DNA of 64,000 nt, taken from DASZVB01 sp035545855 (lineage in GTDB: Bacteria; Myxococcota_A; Polyangia; Polyangiales; Polyangiaceae). Positions 1-9,409 of this stretch are shown here, piece by piece. The stretch lies in the NCBI GenBank assembly GCA_035545855.1, contig DASZXK010000174.1:20549-84548 (forward strand), written 5' to 3'. Both the position numbers and the translations under genes were made by a program. How positions within the stretch are numbered: position 1 is the first letter of the stretch; every line of letters starts with the position of its first letter. The notes under the pieces are model-generated. The model saw only the letters and a program-made list of their open reading frames with translations, had not been told where the DNA came from and did no database searches.

Positions 1-52
1 CCGCCCGTCGCCGTTTCGGGCCCCCGGGGGCTCGAAGTAAGATGCACCCCGC

Positions 53-742
53 GTGGAGTCGAAGAAGACGATCCTCGTCGTCGAGGACGAGCCCGCGATG
101 GCGCTCGGGATCGCCGACGCGCTCGAGTTCGAGGGGTTCCGTGTCGTGACCGCGTCCACGGGCAAGCAGGGCGCGGCCCTCGCCCGTCACGAGAAGCCGA
201 ACGCGGTCCTGCTCGACCTGATGCTGCCGGACGTGAACGGCTACCAGGTCTGCGAGGAGATCCGCCGGTTCGACCCGTTCGTGCCCATCATCATGCTGAC
301 CGCGAAGAGCCAGGAAGCGGACAAGATCCGCGGACTCGACGCCGGCGCGGACGACTACGTCACGAAGCCGTTCAGCCCGGGTGAGCTCGTGGCGAGGCTT
401 CGCGCCCTGTTCCGACGAGCCGCGCGACCCACGGAGACGGCGACCACGTTCAAGATCGGGCCCTCTACGATCAACGTGACCGGGCACCTGCTCACCCGGG
501 GCAAGCACAGCGAGCAGCTCTCGTTCTACGAGGTCGAGCTCCTCCGCCTCCTTCACGAGCGGGTGGGGCAGCCGGTCAGCCGCGACGAGATCTTGAACAA
601 GATCTGGGGGCTCGAAGCGAGCCCGACGAACCGCACGATAGACAACTTCGTCGTGAAGCTCCGGAAGAAGATCGAGAAGCAGCCGGACAAGCCGAAGCAC
701 ATCCTCACGGTCTACGGCTTCGGCTACAAGCTCGTGCCTTGA
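53..742 (+). CDS. OmpR/PhoB-family response regulator
   Basis: Two-component DNA-binding response regulator of 229 aa, the usual length of the OmpR/PhoB class. Residues 1-120 form a receiver domain: acidic pocket E11/D12, phospho-acceptor D55 in LLDLMLP, switch T83 and conserved K105 in VTKPF. Residues 130-229 form the winged-helix effector domain, ending in the typical wing motif VYGFGYKLVP. The start is GTG at 53; no Shine-Dalgarno is visible, but a -10-like TAAGAT lies at 38-43, so the transcript may be almost leaderless. No histidine kinase lies beside it inside the window (the upstream side is cut off), so stimulus and regulon cannot be inferred. The next gene is convergent and 16 bp away. 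Confidence 0.93.
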   Translation: MESKKTILVVEDEPAMALGIADALEFEGFRVVTASTGKQGAALARHEKPNAVLLDLMLPDVNGYQVCEEIRRFDPFVPIIMLTAKSQEADKIRGLDAGADDYVTKPFSPGELVARLRALFRRAARPTETATTFKIGPSTINVTGHLLTRGKHSEQLSFYEVELLRLLHERVGQPVSRDEILNKIWGLEASPTNRTIDNFVVKLRKKIEKQPDKPKHILTVYGFGYKLVP

Positions 743-758
743 GCCCCGGGCGGAGCCG

Positions 759-1466
759 TCACCGGCGGGCGGGGAAGACGTTTCGCGGGTCCTCGGACGT
801 GCTGGTCGCGTCGGAGAGCAGATCGTCCGGGGAGAGCTCGGACGGATCCGACGTGGCGAGGACGCGACGGACCTCGAGGCGGAGGACGCTCCCCACGGGG
901 AGCTCCGCCAGGGGCGCGCCGGGCGCGAGCTCGCTTCGCGGCGCGACCCCGCTCGCGGCGATCGGCGACAGGACGACCAGGTACGAGCGGTCCCGGCCCT
1001 CGACCGTGACGTGGTGGAGCGTGATCAGCGTCCCTCCGTCTCCCACGAGGAGGACCCGCGCCGGGCCGACCTGCCCTTCGAGCGCGGGGGCCGTCGCGCG
1101 GGTCGTCCGGGTCACCCGCAGACCGACGCCGCTCCGCACCGCTCCGGAATCGGGCGGGCCGTCTTCCAGCTTCCACGTGTCCGGCGGAAGCGGGAGCGAA
1201 TAGGCGCTCCAGGGGGTCGCTCGCTCGGGCAGCTTCGGGATGGCGAAGGAACGTTCGTCGCGGCGCGGCGGCGCAGGCGCCGGGATGCAGACGCCGTCGT
1301 CGGGTAGGAAGTCGGGCGGGCACGGCGCGGCGGGGGCGCGCGGGCTCGACGCTGCCGCGCGCGGCCCGGCGTTCCGCGGCCGGCCGGAGGGGGGCGGTGT
1401 CCGGGCGAACGTCGCGATTCCAGCCAGCGCAGCGGCCACGACGGCGAAGGCGAGCGCGGACTTCAC
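759..1466 (-). CDS. Exported proline/alanine-rich hypothetical protein
   Basis: Unrecognised protein of 235 aa. Residues 1-22 look like a signal peptide or membrane anchor, residues 23-60 are a Pro/Ala/Ser linker, and a short Cys pair follows in a CPPDF...GVCIP pattern that is frequent in exported myxobacterial proteins. The remainder looks like a beta-rich soluble domain with no catalytic motif I know. The start is GTG; it has no Shine-Dalgarno, but on the minus strand TACGCT (1479-1474) sits exactly 7 nt before it, suggesting a leaderless message. It is convergent with the response regulator, so co-transcription with it is excluded. Coding potential is supported by high GC at third positions; function unknown. 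Confidence 0.7.
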   Translation of the reverse strand: MKSALAFAVVAAALAGIATFARTPPPSGRPRNAGPRAAASSPRAPAAPCPPDFLPDDGVCIPAPAPPRRDERSFAIPKLPERATPWSAYSLPLPPDTWKLEDGPPDSGAVRSGVGLRVTRTTRATAPALEGQVGPARVLLVGDGGTLITLHHVTVEGRDRSYLVVLSPIAASGVAPRSELAPGAPLAELPVGSVLRLEVRRVLATSDPSELSPDDLLSDATSTSEDPRNVFPARR

Positions 1467-1810
1467 GCGCCGGAGCGTAGTGTCGCGTCTCCATTGAATC
1501 GAGGGGCAAAGGAAGAGAGGGAGCGGGCCGACCGCCCCTGTACGTGCTCACCCGGCAGCCGGGTTCCGCGCGGCCATGGCGAGACGAAGGTTCACGTTCA
1601 CGACCTCACGCGGCGCATTCGTCCTGCAGGATGTGACGAATCCTCAGCGGGCGAGGGGGGCATCCCTCGAGAAGAGCTCCACCCATCCATTCGAGCGGGA
1701 AGGGCCACTAGCCTGGTCTCGGGACCCACGAGTCCCCGGAATTTGTCAGCGGACCTGGAATCGCTTCCCCACGCGGCGCGGCTGCTGTACGGCGTCGGTC
1801 CCGCGCGAAC
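1467..1810. other. Divergent intergenic region, no gene
   Basis: Region of 344 bp between the starts of two divergent genes. It contains an inverted repeat ACCCGGC-A-GCCGGGT (1550-1564), which could be an operator, and a weak GGGAC/GTCCC pair near 1721-1736. No convincing coding sequence or RNA gene is visible; frames that stay open here have poor codon usage. It presumably holds the two divergent promoters. Confidence 0.4.
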
Positions 1811-2686
1811 ATGAGCACCAAGCCGTCGCGATCGAACGAGGGCCAGCGTACGAGCCTGTTCCCCGGCCCAACCGTCCTCGGACGCAAGCTCACGCCAGCG
1901 GAGGTCGCGCTCTTCGAGACCTTCGTGGTGCCGCGGTATCTGGAGAAGTTCGGGGAGCCCTTGCTCGGGATGATGCTCCTCGGCGGCACCGCTCGCGTCG
2001 CGCACTTCGGGTGCCGCACCGGCTACCCGGACCGGGAGCTCCTCGAGACGAGCGACGACTGCTCGGTCGTCGGCGTGGATGCCTCGCTCGCGGCCATCGA
2101 GCTCGCGCGGAACAAGGCCGCGACGCTGAGCGGCGCGTCGCTCGACTACCAGGTCGCGACGTCCTATCCGACGTCGCTCGAGACGGAGAGCTTCTCCCAC
2201 GCGATGAGCCTCCATCCCCTCGGGGCGGCCGCCGATCGGAGCGAGCTCTTCCAGGAGATGCACCGCGTCCTCTATCCGGGCGGGCAGGCGCTCGTCTCCC
2301 TGCCGCTCCGCGGGTCGTTCCAGGAGATCGGGGACCTCTTCCGGGAGTACGCGCTGAAGCACGATCAGGGCGAGTTCGGGCGTGCCGTGGAGCTCGCCAT
2401 GCAGGCGCGCCCGACCGTCGAAGCCCTCTCGGAGGAGCTCGAGGACGCCGGGTTCGACGACGTCGACGCCGACGTCCGCCAGGTGACGTTCTCCTTCGAG
2501 AGCGGTCGGAACTTCACGGAAGATCCGACGACGCGAATCCTCATCCTGCCGGAGCTCCGCGGGTCCATGGAGGCGAGCCGTTTCGACGAGCCGCTCGCCT
2601 ACCTGAACGACGCCATCGGGAAGTACTGGTCCCGTCGCGAGTTCGAGCTCACCGTCGTCGTGGGCACCGCGAGCGCGAGGAAGTGA
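1811..2686 (+). CDS. Class I SAM-dependent methyltransferase-like protein (divergent)
   Basis: Protein of 291 aa with a class I methyltransferase layout. Motif I is near residues 61-69 (VAHFGCRTG, in place of the more usual VLDxGCGTG), the acidic end of beta-2 is in VVGVDAS, and the sequence around MHRVLYPGGQALVSLP corresponds to the post-IV LkPGG turn before beta-5. The first residue after the glycine loop and the beta-1 aspartate are altered, so cofactor binding is not certain. No substrate can be assigned. The gene stands alone: divergent from the exported protein upstream and convergent with tamB 28 bp downstream. It could be an active small-molecule methyltransferase or a regulatory homologue. 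Confidence 0.75.
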   Translation: MSTKPSRSNEGQRTSLFPGPTVLGRKLTPAEVALFETFVVPRYLEKFGEPLLGMMLLGGTARVAHFGCRTGYPDRELLETSDDCSVVGVDASLAAIELARNKAATLSGASLDYQVATSYPTSLETESFSHAMSLHPLGAAADRSELFQEMHRVLYPGGQALVSLPLRGSFQEIGDLFREYALKHDQGEFGRAVELAMQARPTVEALSEELEDAGFDDVDADVRQVTFSFESGRNFTEDPTTRILILPELRGSMEASRFDEPLAYLNDAIGKYWSRREFELTVVVGTASARK

Positions 2687-2714
2687 GCGCGGGGGAGGCG
2701 GGCCGGGCTCCGGG

Positions 2715-5700
2715 CTAGTACCGGTATTGCCAGAGCAGATCGAGCGCGCCGCCCGCGGTGCCGGCCTCCGTCCGGAGGGACCAGCGAGGGGCGAAGCGGT
2801 AGTCCACCGTGCCCGAGTACACGTTGCGATCCGTCCCGGACGCGCTCGGGTTCATCTGCGACTGCTGGTACGTGGACGCCTCGAACCAGAGGTTTCGTCC
2901 GACGGGCACGGCCGCCGTGTACCGCGGCTTCGACTCCGCCGTCGACTCGACCCGGAGCTCGATGGGGTTCTCGGAGACGAGCTGCGTGAGGCTCTGCGCC
3001 GCGATGTTCGTCCCGCTGCCGAGGACGAGCGCGGCGACCTCCGATTCCGGGAGCGGAGGATCGCTCCTGAGGGAGATCTGCGGTTCCTCGAGCGTCCCGG
3101 TGACGTCGACGAGCACCGTCGTGTCCGTCGGAGAGCGCCACGACGCCGTGACGTCCAGCCGCGGGTTCTGGGGGCGGCCCGTATCGAAGATCACGCGCCC
3201 GTGCTCGATGAGGAACGGCTTGCCGAGGACGGGCACGGCGCTCCCCTGGGCGATGTCCACGCTCCCGACGACCTCCGTCTCCTTGCCCAGGTAGACGATG
3301 GGCGCGCCGCTCACGCCGAGATCGACGTGGGTCCGGCGGAGCCGGACGCCGTTCCCGAGGTACACGGTGACGACGAAGTCCGAAGGGGTGGACGCTCCCT
3401 CCTCCGGGTTCTGCTCCTGGACGACGGTGACGTCCTCGTTCTGGGCGAGATCGATCACGGCGCGCGTGGAGGACTCCGGCAGCGCGGCGACGAGGTTCTC
3501 GACGTTGGCCTGGATGAGATAGACCTCGCCGTCGCGCGAGAGTCGGAACGAGGAGCTCCCCGTCACCCGGCCCTGAGGAGCGCCGTGGAACAGAACGGGG
3601 AGATCCTGAGCGCTGAGCTCACCCGTGCCGGAGGTGACCCGGAGTCCGGAGAGGACCAGCTCCGCGCTCCCGGTGAGGTTATCGCGCGAGGAGCGCACGC
3701 GCCCGTGCGCGTCCCGGATCGAGACGTTCGTCTCGCCGTTCTCGCCGTGGGCCGAGAGCTCCGCGCCGAGATCCCGCACGTCGAGGCCGAGGGTCTCCAC
3801 CAGCGCCTGGCCCTCCGTGAGCGTCGCGGTCCCCTGGATCCCGAAGCGGCCGACGGGCATCCCGGCAGTCGACGCCGAGGGGGCGAGCGTCCCCGCCGGG
3901 AAGGTCGCCGTGAGGTTCGCGTCCAGGCGGCCTCCGACGCGCGTCAGCACCGATCGGACGAACGGAGCGAGCACCGCGGCGCTGAACTCCCGCGCGAGGA
4001 GGTGGGCGGAGAGCGGCGCGTCCTCCGCGACCGTCGGGTACCCGTGATCCCAGGCGACGTCGGTCGTCGCGTCCGCGTCGAGCCTGCCTCGCTCGCCGAC
4101 GAACCCGACCTTCGCCGTCACGGCGCGCCCGTCCGTCCGAACGGAGAACCGCCCCTGTCCGAGCGGAGAATCGTCCACGGCGACGTCGTCCAGCCGCACG
4201 TCCGCCGTCAGGGCTCCGACCTCGGTCTTCCGGGAAAAGGACGCCGAGCCGGAGGCGACACCGGCGATACGAGCTCGCCCCGCCGTCGAGAGCAAGTCGA
4301 GCGGCACCCCCATGAGGTCCACGTGCCCTTCGCCCCGGAAGTCCGCGAGCGGGCCCTCCGGGACGACTCCGCGGACGGTCGCCGTCGCTGCCTCCCGCCC
4401 GTCCACGGTGAGGGTGCTCCTCCCGCTGACTTCTCGCGTGGTCCACTCGTACTGCGCCGTGGCACGGGCATCCACGGGGCGCGAGAGCGGCGCGCTCTCC
4501 GAGCCGAGCCCGAGCCCCTCGGCGCTCACGAACAGCGTCGGGTGGGAGAGCGTCCCTTTCACGTTCGCGTTCACGCTCACGGTGCCGGCGAGCCCCTCCG
4601 GACGCACGAGATCGGGGAGATCGGCGATGCTCCGCGGCGGGAGGCTCAGGATGGCGTCGACCGGCGTGTCCACGAGCTGCGCGAGCGCGGAGGACGGAGC
4701 GTCCACGAGTCGCGCGACGTCCACCTTGATGGCGCCGCTGCCCGACGCGAGTCCGCCCTTCGCGTCGGAGAGCAGGGTCGTTCCCGTGGAGTCCCCGGTC
4801 GCCCCGGAGAAGGCGCCCGTCGCCGTGACGTCGATGCCGGCGACGTGCACGTCGCCGCTCTTCCGCCGGAGGTCCATGACGAACCCGCGCGTTCCGACCG
4901 TCGCGAAGACGTCCGGGAGCGTGAGCTTCTCGTCCTTCCGGGAGAGGAGGATGCGCGCGAAGCCCTCGCCGCCGATGCGCGCGACGGGGCCCTCCCGCGG
5001 AAGCAGCACCGAGAGGAGCCCGAGCCGGACGTTGCCGATCTGCACCTCCGCTTCTCCCTTCGCGCGCTCCCATGACGACGGGTCGAAGGCAGGGCCCGCG
5101 AGCTCGCCGTTCCAGGTCGCCCCGAACGTACCGAGGCCGTTCACGAGGCCCGAGGCCTCGCCGTCGATGCGCTCGTCCTCGAGGTTCGCGGTGAGCTGGC
5201 CCGAGAGCCCGGCGATCATCCCGAGCGTCGCGCCGCCCAGGCCCACCCGGAGCTTCCCGCGCGTCACGTCGTGACCGACGGCGACGTTCGTGCTCACGCG
5301 GAGCGTGCCCTCCATCGTGCCGCGCGGGAGCCCGAGCGCCCTCGCGAGCGCGGCGAGGTCGATGCCCTGGCCTTCCGCTTCGACCTCGACGAGATCCCGG
5401 CCGAGTCGCGCGGAGCCGGTGAGCGAGCCGCCGGCTCCGGCGACGCGGATGTTCCGCACGTCGATGCGCCGCGAGTCCGGGTCCAGCTCTTGGACCTCGC
5501 CCTCGATGAGCACCGGATCCCGGCGGAGGGACACCTTCGTGCCGCGGACCACGACGTGCTCGCCGAGCCACACCGCGCCGGTCGCCCCGAGCTCCGTCGA
5601 CGCTCCGTCGTCGGCGTGCGCGTCGAACGAGAGACGCGGCGGCGTCCCTCGAGCGTCGAGCGTCACGTGCTTCGCCGCGATCGTCCCGAGGAGCGCGTCT

Positions 5701-7226
5701 TCCCCCTGGATCTTCACGGAGGTTTCGAGTTTCGTCGGGTCGGCGAGGGGGACGGCGACGTCCGCGGCGACTCGGGCGTGGGACACGGAGACGCCCCGGG
5801 CCGCCATCTTCCGCACGTCGCCGTCGAACGTGGCGCGGATCTTCCCCGATTCGACGTGCGCCCGCCCGCGGACCCGCGCCGCGCCCTCGAGCCCGACGAT
5901 CGGGAGTCGCGGAAGACGAGCGAGGTTCACCGGGCCCGAATCCAGAGTGACGTCCGCCGCGCCGGTCTTCTGGACGGTGAACTCCACCGTGAGCGGGACT
6001 CCGGGCTCGTGGACGTCGGCGCTGCCCGTCGTGACGCCGTCGCGGAACGTCGCGCGGACGTCCGCGGCGGGGACGAGCTGCCCGAGCACCGCGGTCGGCT
6101 GCGTCCGTGCGACCACGCCGATGGTCGGTTTGCCCTCTTCCATGCGCACGGCCACGTGGGCGTCCACGCCGAGGTCGGTCGGTGGCATGCCGGGCGCGAC
6201 GAGGCGCGCGTCGAGGTGCGTCGCCGTCACGTCGAAGTCGGCGTGCTCGGGCGGGCGGAGCGTCACGTTCCCCTTGCCGGCCAGCGTGCCGTTCGCGAAC
6301 CGAAGCACGCCGTTCACCGCGAGATCCGGGAAGTCTCCCTCGACGTCGAGGTGCGCCGACACGTCCTGCCCGACGGGCCATCCCGGGACGAGCGCGGACG
6401 CCGCCCGCGGCGTCACCCGGGGCGCGTCCACCGAGCCTTCGACGCGGGACCCCTCGAGCGACCCCTGGGCCTTGAGCTCGATGTCTCCGAAGAAGCCCTC
6501 GAACGTCGCGCGAACGGGACCCGGGGCCCGGACCGCGAAGGTGCCCGTCCCCCGAGCGTCCTCGCCGAAGCCCTGGAGGACGACGCCGAACCGCTTCACG
6601 TCCACCGCGACGCCCTTCGGGGTCACGAGAAGGAGCCCCTGGACGCCGTGCACGTCCGCTTCGAGCGGGCGTTCCACCTGAAGGCGCGAGTGGGCCCGCG
6701 CGCGCCCGACCTCGATGACGGGGAGATAGACCCGGAGACCCTCGCCCGGATTCGTCGTTCCCTTGCCCGGGGGGCCGGCCTTCGGCGCGAGCGCCTGCGC
6801 GATCGTCGGGACTCCCGTCTGCGGATCGGCGACGAGCGTCACGTCCGCCCGTTCGACCCGGACGTGGTTCACGACGATCGTCGGGCGCGCTCGGTCGAAG
6901 AGGAGCTCCTCCGCGACTCGACGGAGCGAGACGTCCACCCGGACGTCGGACAGCGAGAGGACGCGGGTCCCGCTCGAGTCGGACAGCGTCGCGAGCGGGA
7001 CGACGATCCGCGACGGGCCGAGCTCCGACGGCGTCTCGATGACGACGCGTCCACCCAGCACCGAGGACGCCGCGTCGCTCGCGAGGCGCGCGAGCACCCG
7101 ACGAGCGAGCGGCGTGTTCGCGTGGAGCGCGACGCTCGCGGCGAGGGAGAGAGCGATCGTTCCCACGGCAGCAGCCGCGAGGAGCAGCGGACGGCCGAGC
7201 TCGAGCGCGCGCGTCCGGAGCGCCAC
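2715..7226 (-). CDS. tamB: TamB-family translocation and assembly module protein
   Basis: Very large (1503 aa) AsmA/TamB-like envelope protein. A single N-terminal membrane segment (about residues 14-34) is followed by a long periplasmic region of repetitive beta strands, the signature of the groove-forming bridge proteins that link inner and outer membranes. The last 400 residues match the conserved TamB C-terminal domain (formerly DUF490), with the sequence ending in an aromatic residue (LLWQYRY) as in outer-membrane-interacting partners. The start is GTG. Its first base directly follows the stop codon of the upstream tamA-like gene with no spacer, so the two are one operon and probably translationally coupled. 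Family knowledge: TamB works with TamA in outer-membrane protein insertion and/or phospholipid transport. Confidence 0.92.
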   Translation of the reverse strand: MALRTRALELGRPLLLAAAAVGTIALSLAASVALHANTPLARRVLARLASDAASSVLGGRVVIETPSELGPSRIVVPLATLSDSSGTRVLSLSDVRVDVSLRRVAEELLFDRARPTIVVNHVRVERADVTLVADPQTGVPTIAQALAPKAGPPGKGTTNPGEGLRVYLPVIEVGRARAHSRLQVERPLEADVHGVQGLLLVTPKGVAVDVKRFGVVLQGFGEDARGTGTFAVRAPGPVRATFEGFFGDIELKAQGSLEGSRVEGSVDAPRVTPRAASALVPGWPVGQDVSAHLDVEGDFPDLAVNGVLRFANGTLAGKGNVTLRPPEHADFDVTATHLDARLVAPGMPPTDLGVDAHVAVRMEEGKPTIGVVARTQPTAVLGQLVPAADVRATFRDGVTTGSADVHEPGVPLTVEFTVQKTGAADVTLDSGPVNLARLPRLPIVGLEGAARVRGRAHVESGKIRATFDGDVRKMAARGVSVSHARVAADVAVPLADPTKLETSVKIQGEDALLGTIAAKHVTLDARGTPPRLSFDAHADDGASTELGATGAVWLGEHVVVRGTKVSLRRDPVLIEGEVQELDPDSRRIDVRNIRVAGAGGSLTGSARLGRDLVEVEAEGQGIDLAALARALGLPRGTMEGTLRVSTNVAVGHDVTRGKLRVGLGGATLGMIAGLSGQLTANLEDERIDGEASGLVNGLGTFGATWNGELAGPAFDPSSWERAKGEAEVQIGNVRLGLLSVLLPREGPVARIGGEGFARILLSRKDEKLTLPDVFATVGTRGFVMDLRRKSGDVHVAGIDVTATGAFSGATGDSTGTTLLSDAKGGLASGSGAIKVDVARLVDAPSSALAQLVDTPVDAILSLPPRSIADLPDLVRPEGLAGTVSVNANVKGTLSHPTLFVSAEGLGLGSESAPLSRPVDARATAQYEWTTREVSGRSTLTVDGREAATATVRGVVPEGPLADFRGEGHVDLMGVPLDLLSTAGRARIAGVASGSASFSRKTEVGALTADVRLDDVAVDDSPLGQGRFSVRTDGRAVTAKVGFVGERGRLDADATTDVAWDHGYPTVAEDAPLSAHLLAREFSAAVLAPFVRSVLTRVGGRLDANLTATFPAGTLAPSASTAGMPVGRFGIQGTATLTEGQALVETLGLDVRDLGAELSAHGENGETNVSIRDAHGRVRSSRDNLTGSAELVLSGLRVTSGTGELSAQDLPVLFHGAPQGRVTGSSSFRLSRDGEVYLIQANVENLVAALPESSTRAVIDLAQNEDVTVVQEQNPEEGASTPSDFVVTVYLGNGVRLRRTHVDLGVSGAPIVYLGKETEVVGSVDIAQGSAVPVLGKPFLIEHGRVIFDTGRPQNPRLDVTASWRSPTDTTVLVDVTGTLEEPQISLRSDPPLPESEVAALVLGSGTNIAAQSLTQLVSENPIELRVESTAESKPRYTAAVPVGRNLWFEASTYQQSQMNPSASGTDRNVYSGTVDYRFAPRWSLRTEAGTAGGALDLLWQYRY

Positions 7227-9299
7227 CTAGAACGACTCCCCGAGGGCGATGTGAATCGCGATCGGCAGCCCGAAGATCGTGCCGGGGTTCCCCTCCGTGT
7301 AGCTCGGTTTTTCGGTGCCGACCTCCTGCACGAACGGGATCCGATAGCCGACGTCGAGGCGCACCGGGCCCACGGGAGTTCCGTAGCGCAGGCCGAAGCC
7401 GGGGGACAGGTGCGGGTAGTCGAACCGGATGTGCGCCACCTCGCGCGACACGTCGCTCGCGTCGATGAAGAGGGCGCCGCGGAGCGGCTCCCAGATGGGG
7501 AAGCGCGCCTCCGCGGACGCCTCCCAGAGCGTGAGCCCACCGAGCGGCCGCTGGCAGCTCTCCGCGGACGCATCGAACTTGCAGGCCGCGGTGCTCGGGA
7601 GCAAGAACCCGAGCACGCCGTGGGGCCCGACGCCCCGGAACGGGTAGCCGCGGTTCGACGTCGGCCCGCCCGAGTAGAAGGCGCGGAGGAGCAGGATCTG
7701 CTGATCGCGGAGCGACGCCTCCGTGGGCGGCACCGGAGGCGCGCTCGCGAGCGTGCTTCCGTAGTTCTGGGGGAACAGGAATCCGACCGTCGCGCGCGTC
7801 GCGAAGGTGACCTTCTTCGAGATGGGCACGTAGGTGCGCACCTCGGGCTGCACCTTCACGTCGGAGACGTCCCCGCCGAAGCCGTTCCCCGCGACCTGCA
7901 GCACGTTGCTGACGAGCGCGCCCCGGTGCGGCTCGATCGGGTCGTCCCTGAAGTCCAGGAGGAGGTCGAGCTCGGGGAACGAGAGGAACACCGTGTGGAT
8001 GTCCTTCTGCGTTCCGAGGTACGCGAACGGCACGTTCGCTTGCCAGTTGTAGGAGGGCGTCACGTAGAGGTGATGGGCGAAGAACGCTCGTTCGGCGCCG
8101 GTCTGGGCCTTCGTCTCGAGGTAGCCGATGACCGGATCGGAAGAGCTCTTCCCGAGGTCCGGGTAGAGCACCGGATAGACGTTGAACTCCGCCGCGACGA
8201 AGCCCGTCGTTCGCCCCTCGATGAACGAGGGCTGACGGAGCTCCATGCGGACCCGGTTCCTCGGCAGGAAGCGCCTCGGCCACTCCAGGTTGTCGATGCT
8301 GGTCGGAAAGAACACGACGCCCGGCTTCGACTCGATGGAGAAGCGCCGCATTCCTCCGAGGAAGTTCTTGTGCTCCCAGCCGAAGGTCAGATTGCTCGAC
8401 CACTCGAGCACGTCGAGGCGCATTCCGCCGCCGATCTTCAGCGTGCGGAGCGGAGCCTCCGAGACGACGACCTTCACGGGCACGACCCCGGATTCCGGGT
8501 GGGAGAGATCCTGGCGAACGTCGACGTTCGCGAACACGCCGAGGTTCACGAGGGCCGTCTTCGCGTCGTCGAGCTCAGCCTTCTCGTACGGGGCGCCCTC
8601 CGTGATGTCGAGGTTCTCCCGGACCGGGCCTTCGGGGATCGATTTCAGTCCGACGATGTCGATGCGGCCGTAGCGCGCGCGGGGCCCGGGTGTGACGTCG
8701 AACCGGATCTTCGCCGTGTGCCGCGCGACGTCGACCGTCACCCGACCGACGATCTTCGCGAAGGCGTACCCGTGGTTCGCGAGCGAATCGACGATCCCCT
8801 TCTTCGACGCCTCGTAGTCGGCCTCGTCGAAGCGCGTTCGCCGCCGGAGCTTCACGGCGACGCTCGCCGCGGTCGCCGCCTCGATGTCGACCGTCTCCAG
8901 ACCCTGCGCCCGCCACTCTTCGACGAGCACCTCGGGCCCCTCGTGGACGCGGAGCTCGACCCGGACGTGATGGTCGTCCGTCTTCACGACGCGGGCGGCG
9001 GTGACCTTCGCCTCGTAGAAACCCCGCGCGCGGTAGTACCGCTCGATGCGCTCGAGGTCGCGCTCGAGGAGCGCGTCGTCGAAGACCTCGTAGTCGAAGA
9101 CGACGCCGTCCCAGATCCCGAGGAACCTCGGCGACTTGGCCGTAGCGAGTCCCGCGAGGACGTCGTCCCGGGAGACGGCATCGGAGCCCTCGAGCGTGAC
9201 GCTCTCGACGACGGGCGAGTCCGCCGGAAACGCCTTCCGCCCGCATCCCGAGAGGGCGAGCGCGAAGAGGACGAGCCAGAGGACGAGCCGGGGTTTCAA
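7227..9299 (-). CDS. tamA: TamA/BamA-like Omp85 outer-membrane assembly protein with lipobox
   Basis: Omp85-superfamily protein of 690 aa. Residues 30-300 carry about three POTRA domains, and residues 310-690 form the beta-barrel (surface antigen D15 domain). The barrel contains the loop-6 motif as NRGYPFRG and ends in a C-terminal phenylalanine, as expected of barrels recognised by the Bam complex. Unusually the N-terminus is a lipoprotein signal (LALSGC, Cys19), so the protein may be lipidated. The start is a rare TTG; a -10-like TAGGCT lies 12 nt upstream. It directly precedes tamB in the same operon, which supports a TamA rather than a BamA role; BamA elsewhere in the genome cannot be checked here. 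Confidence 0.9.
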   Translation of the reverse strand: MKPRLVLWLVLFALALSGCGRKAFPADSPVVESVTLEGSDAVSRDDVLAGLATAKSPRFLGIWDGVVFDYEVFDDALLERDLERIERYYRARGFYEAKVTAARVVKTDDHHVRVELRVHEGPEVLVEEWRAQGLETVDIEAATAASVAVKLRRRTRFDEADYEASKKGIVDSLANHGYAFAKIVGRVTVDVARHTAKIRFDVTPGPRARYGRIDIVGLKSIPEGPVRENLDITEGAPYEKAELDDAKTALVNLGVFANVDVRQDLSHPESGVVPVKVVVSEAPLRTLKIGGGMRLDVLEWSSNLTFGWEHKNFLGGMRRFSIESKPGVVFFPTSIDNLEWPRRFLPRNRVRMELRQPSFIEGRTTGFVAAEFNVYPVLYPDLGKSSSDPVIGYLETKAQTGAERAFFAHHLYVTPSYNWQANVPFAYLGTQKDIHTVFLSFPELDLLLDFRDDPIEPHRGALVSNVLQVAGNGFGGDVSDVKVQPEVRTYVPISKKVTFATRATVGFLFPQNYGSTLASAPPVPPTEASLRDQQILLLRAFYSGGPTSNRGYPFRGVGPHGVLGFLLPSTAACKFDASAESCQRPLGGLTLWEASAEARFPIWEPLRGALFIDASDVSREVAHIRFDYPHLSPGFGLRYGTPVGPVRLDVGYRIPFVQEVGTEKPSYTEGNPGTIFGLPIAIHIALGESF

Positions 9300-9409
9300 G
9301 GCGCCCGCGCGAGCCTACCAGCTTCGCGGAACGGGGCTTTTCTCCACGCCGGGGGCGTCGCGGTCCGCGTGCCCTCGGTCGTGATGCGGGCGGGCCGGAG
9401 CCCGCGCCG

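Noticed and set aside
3679..8403. Very long open frame (about 1570 codons) on the minus strand, overlapping tamB and tamA in another frame
   Set aside because: Arg/Ala/Pro-dominated translation typical of an alternative frame of 70 % GC genes; no domains, while the overlapping frames encode recognisable Omp85 and TamB proteins.
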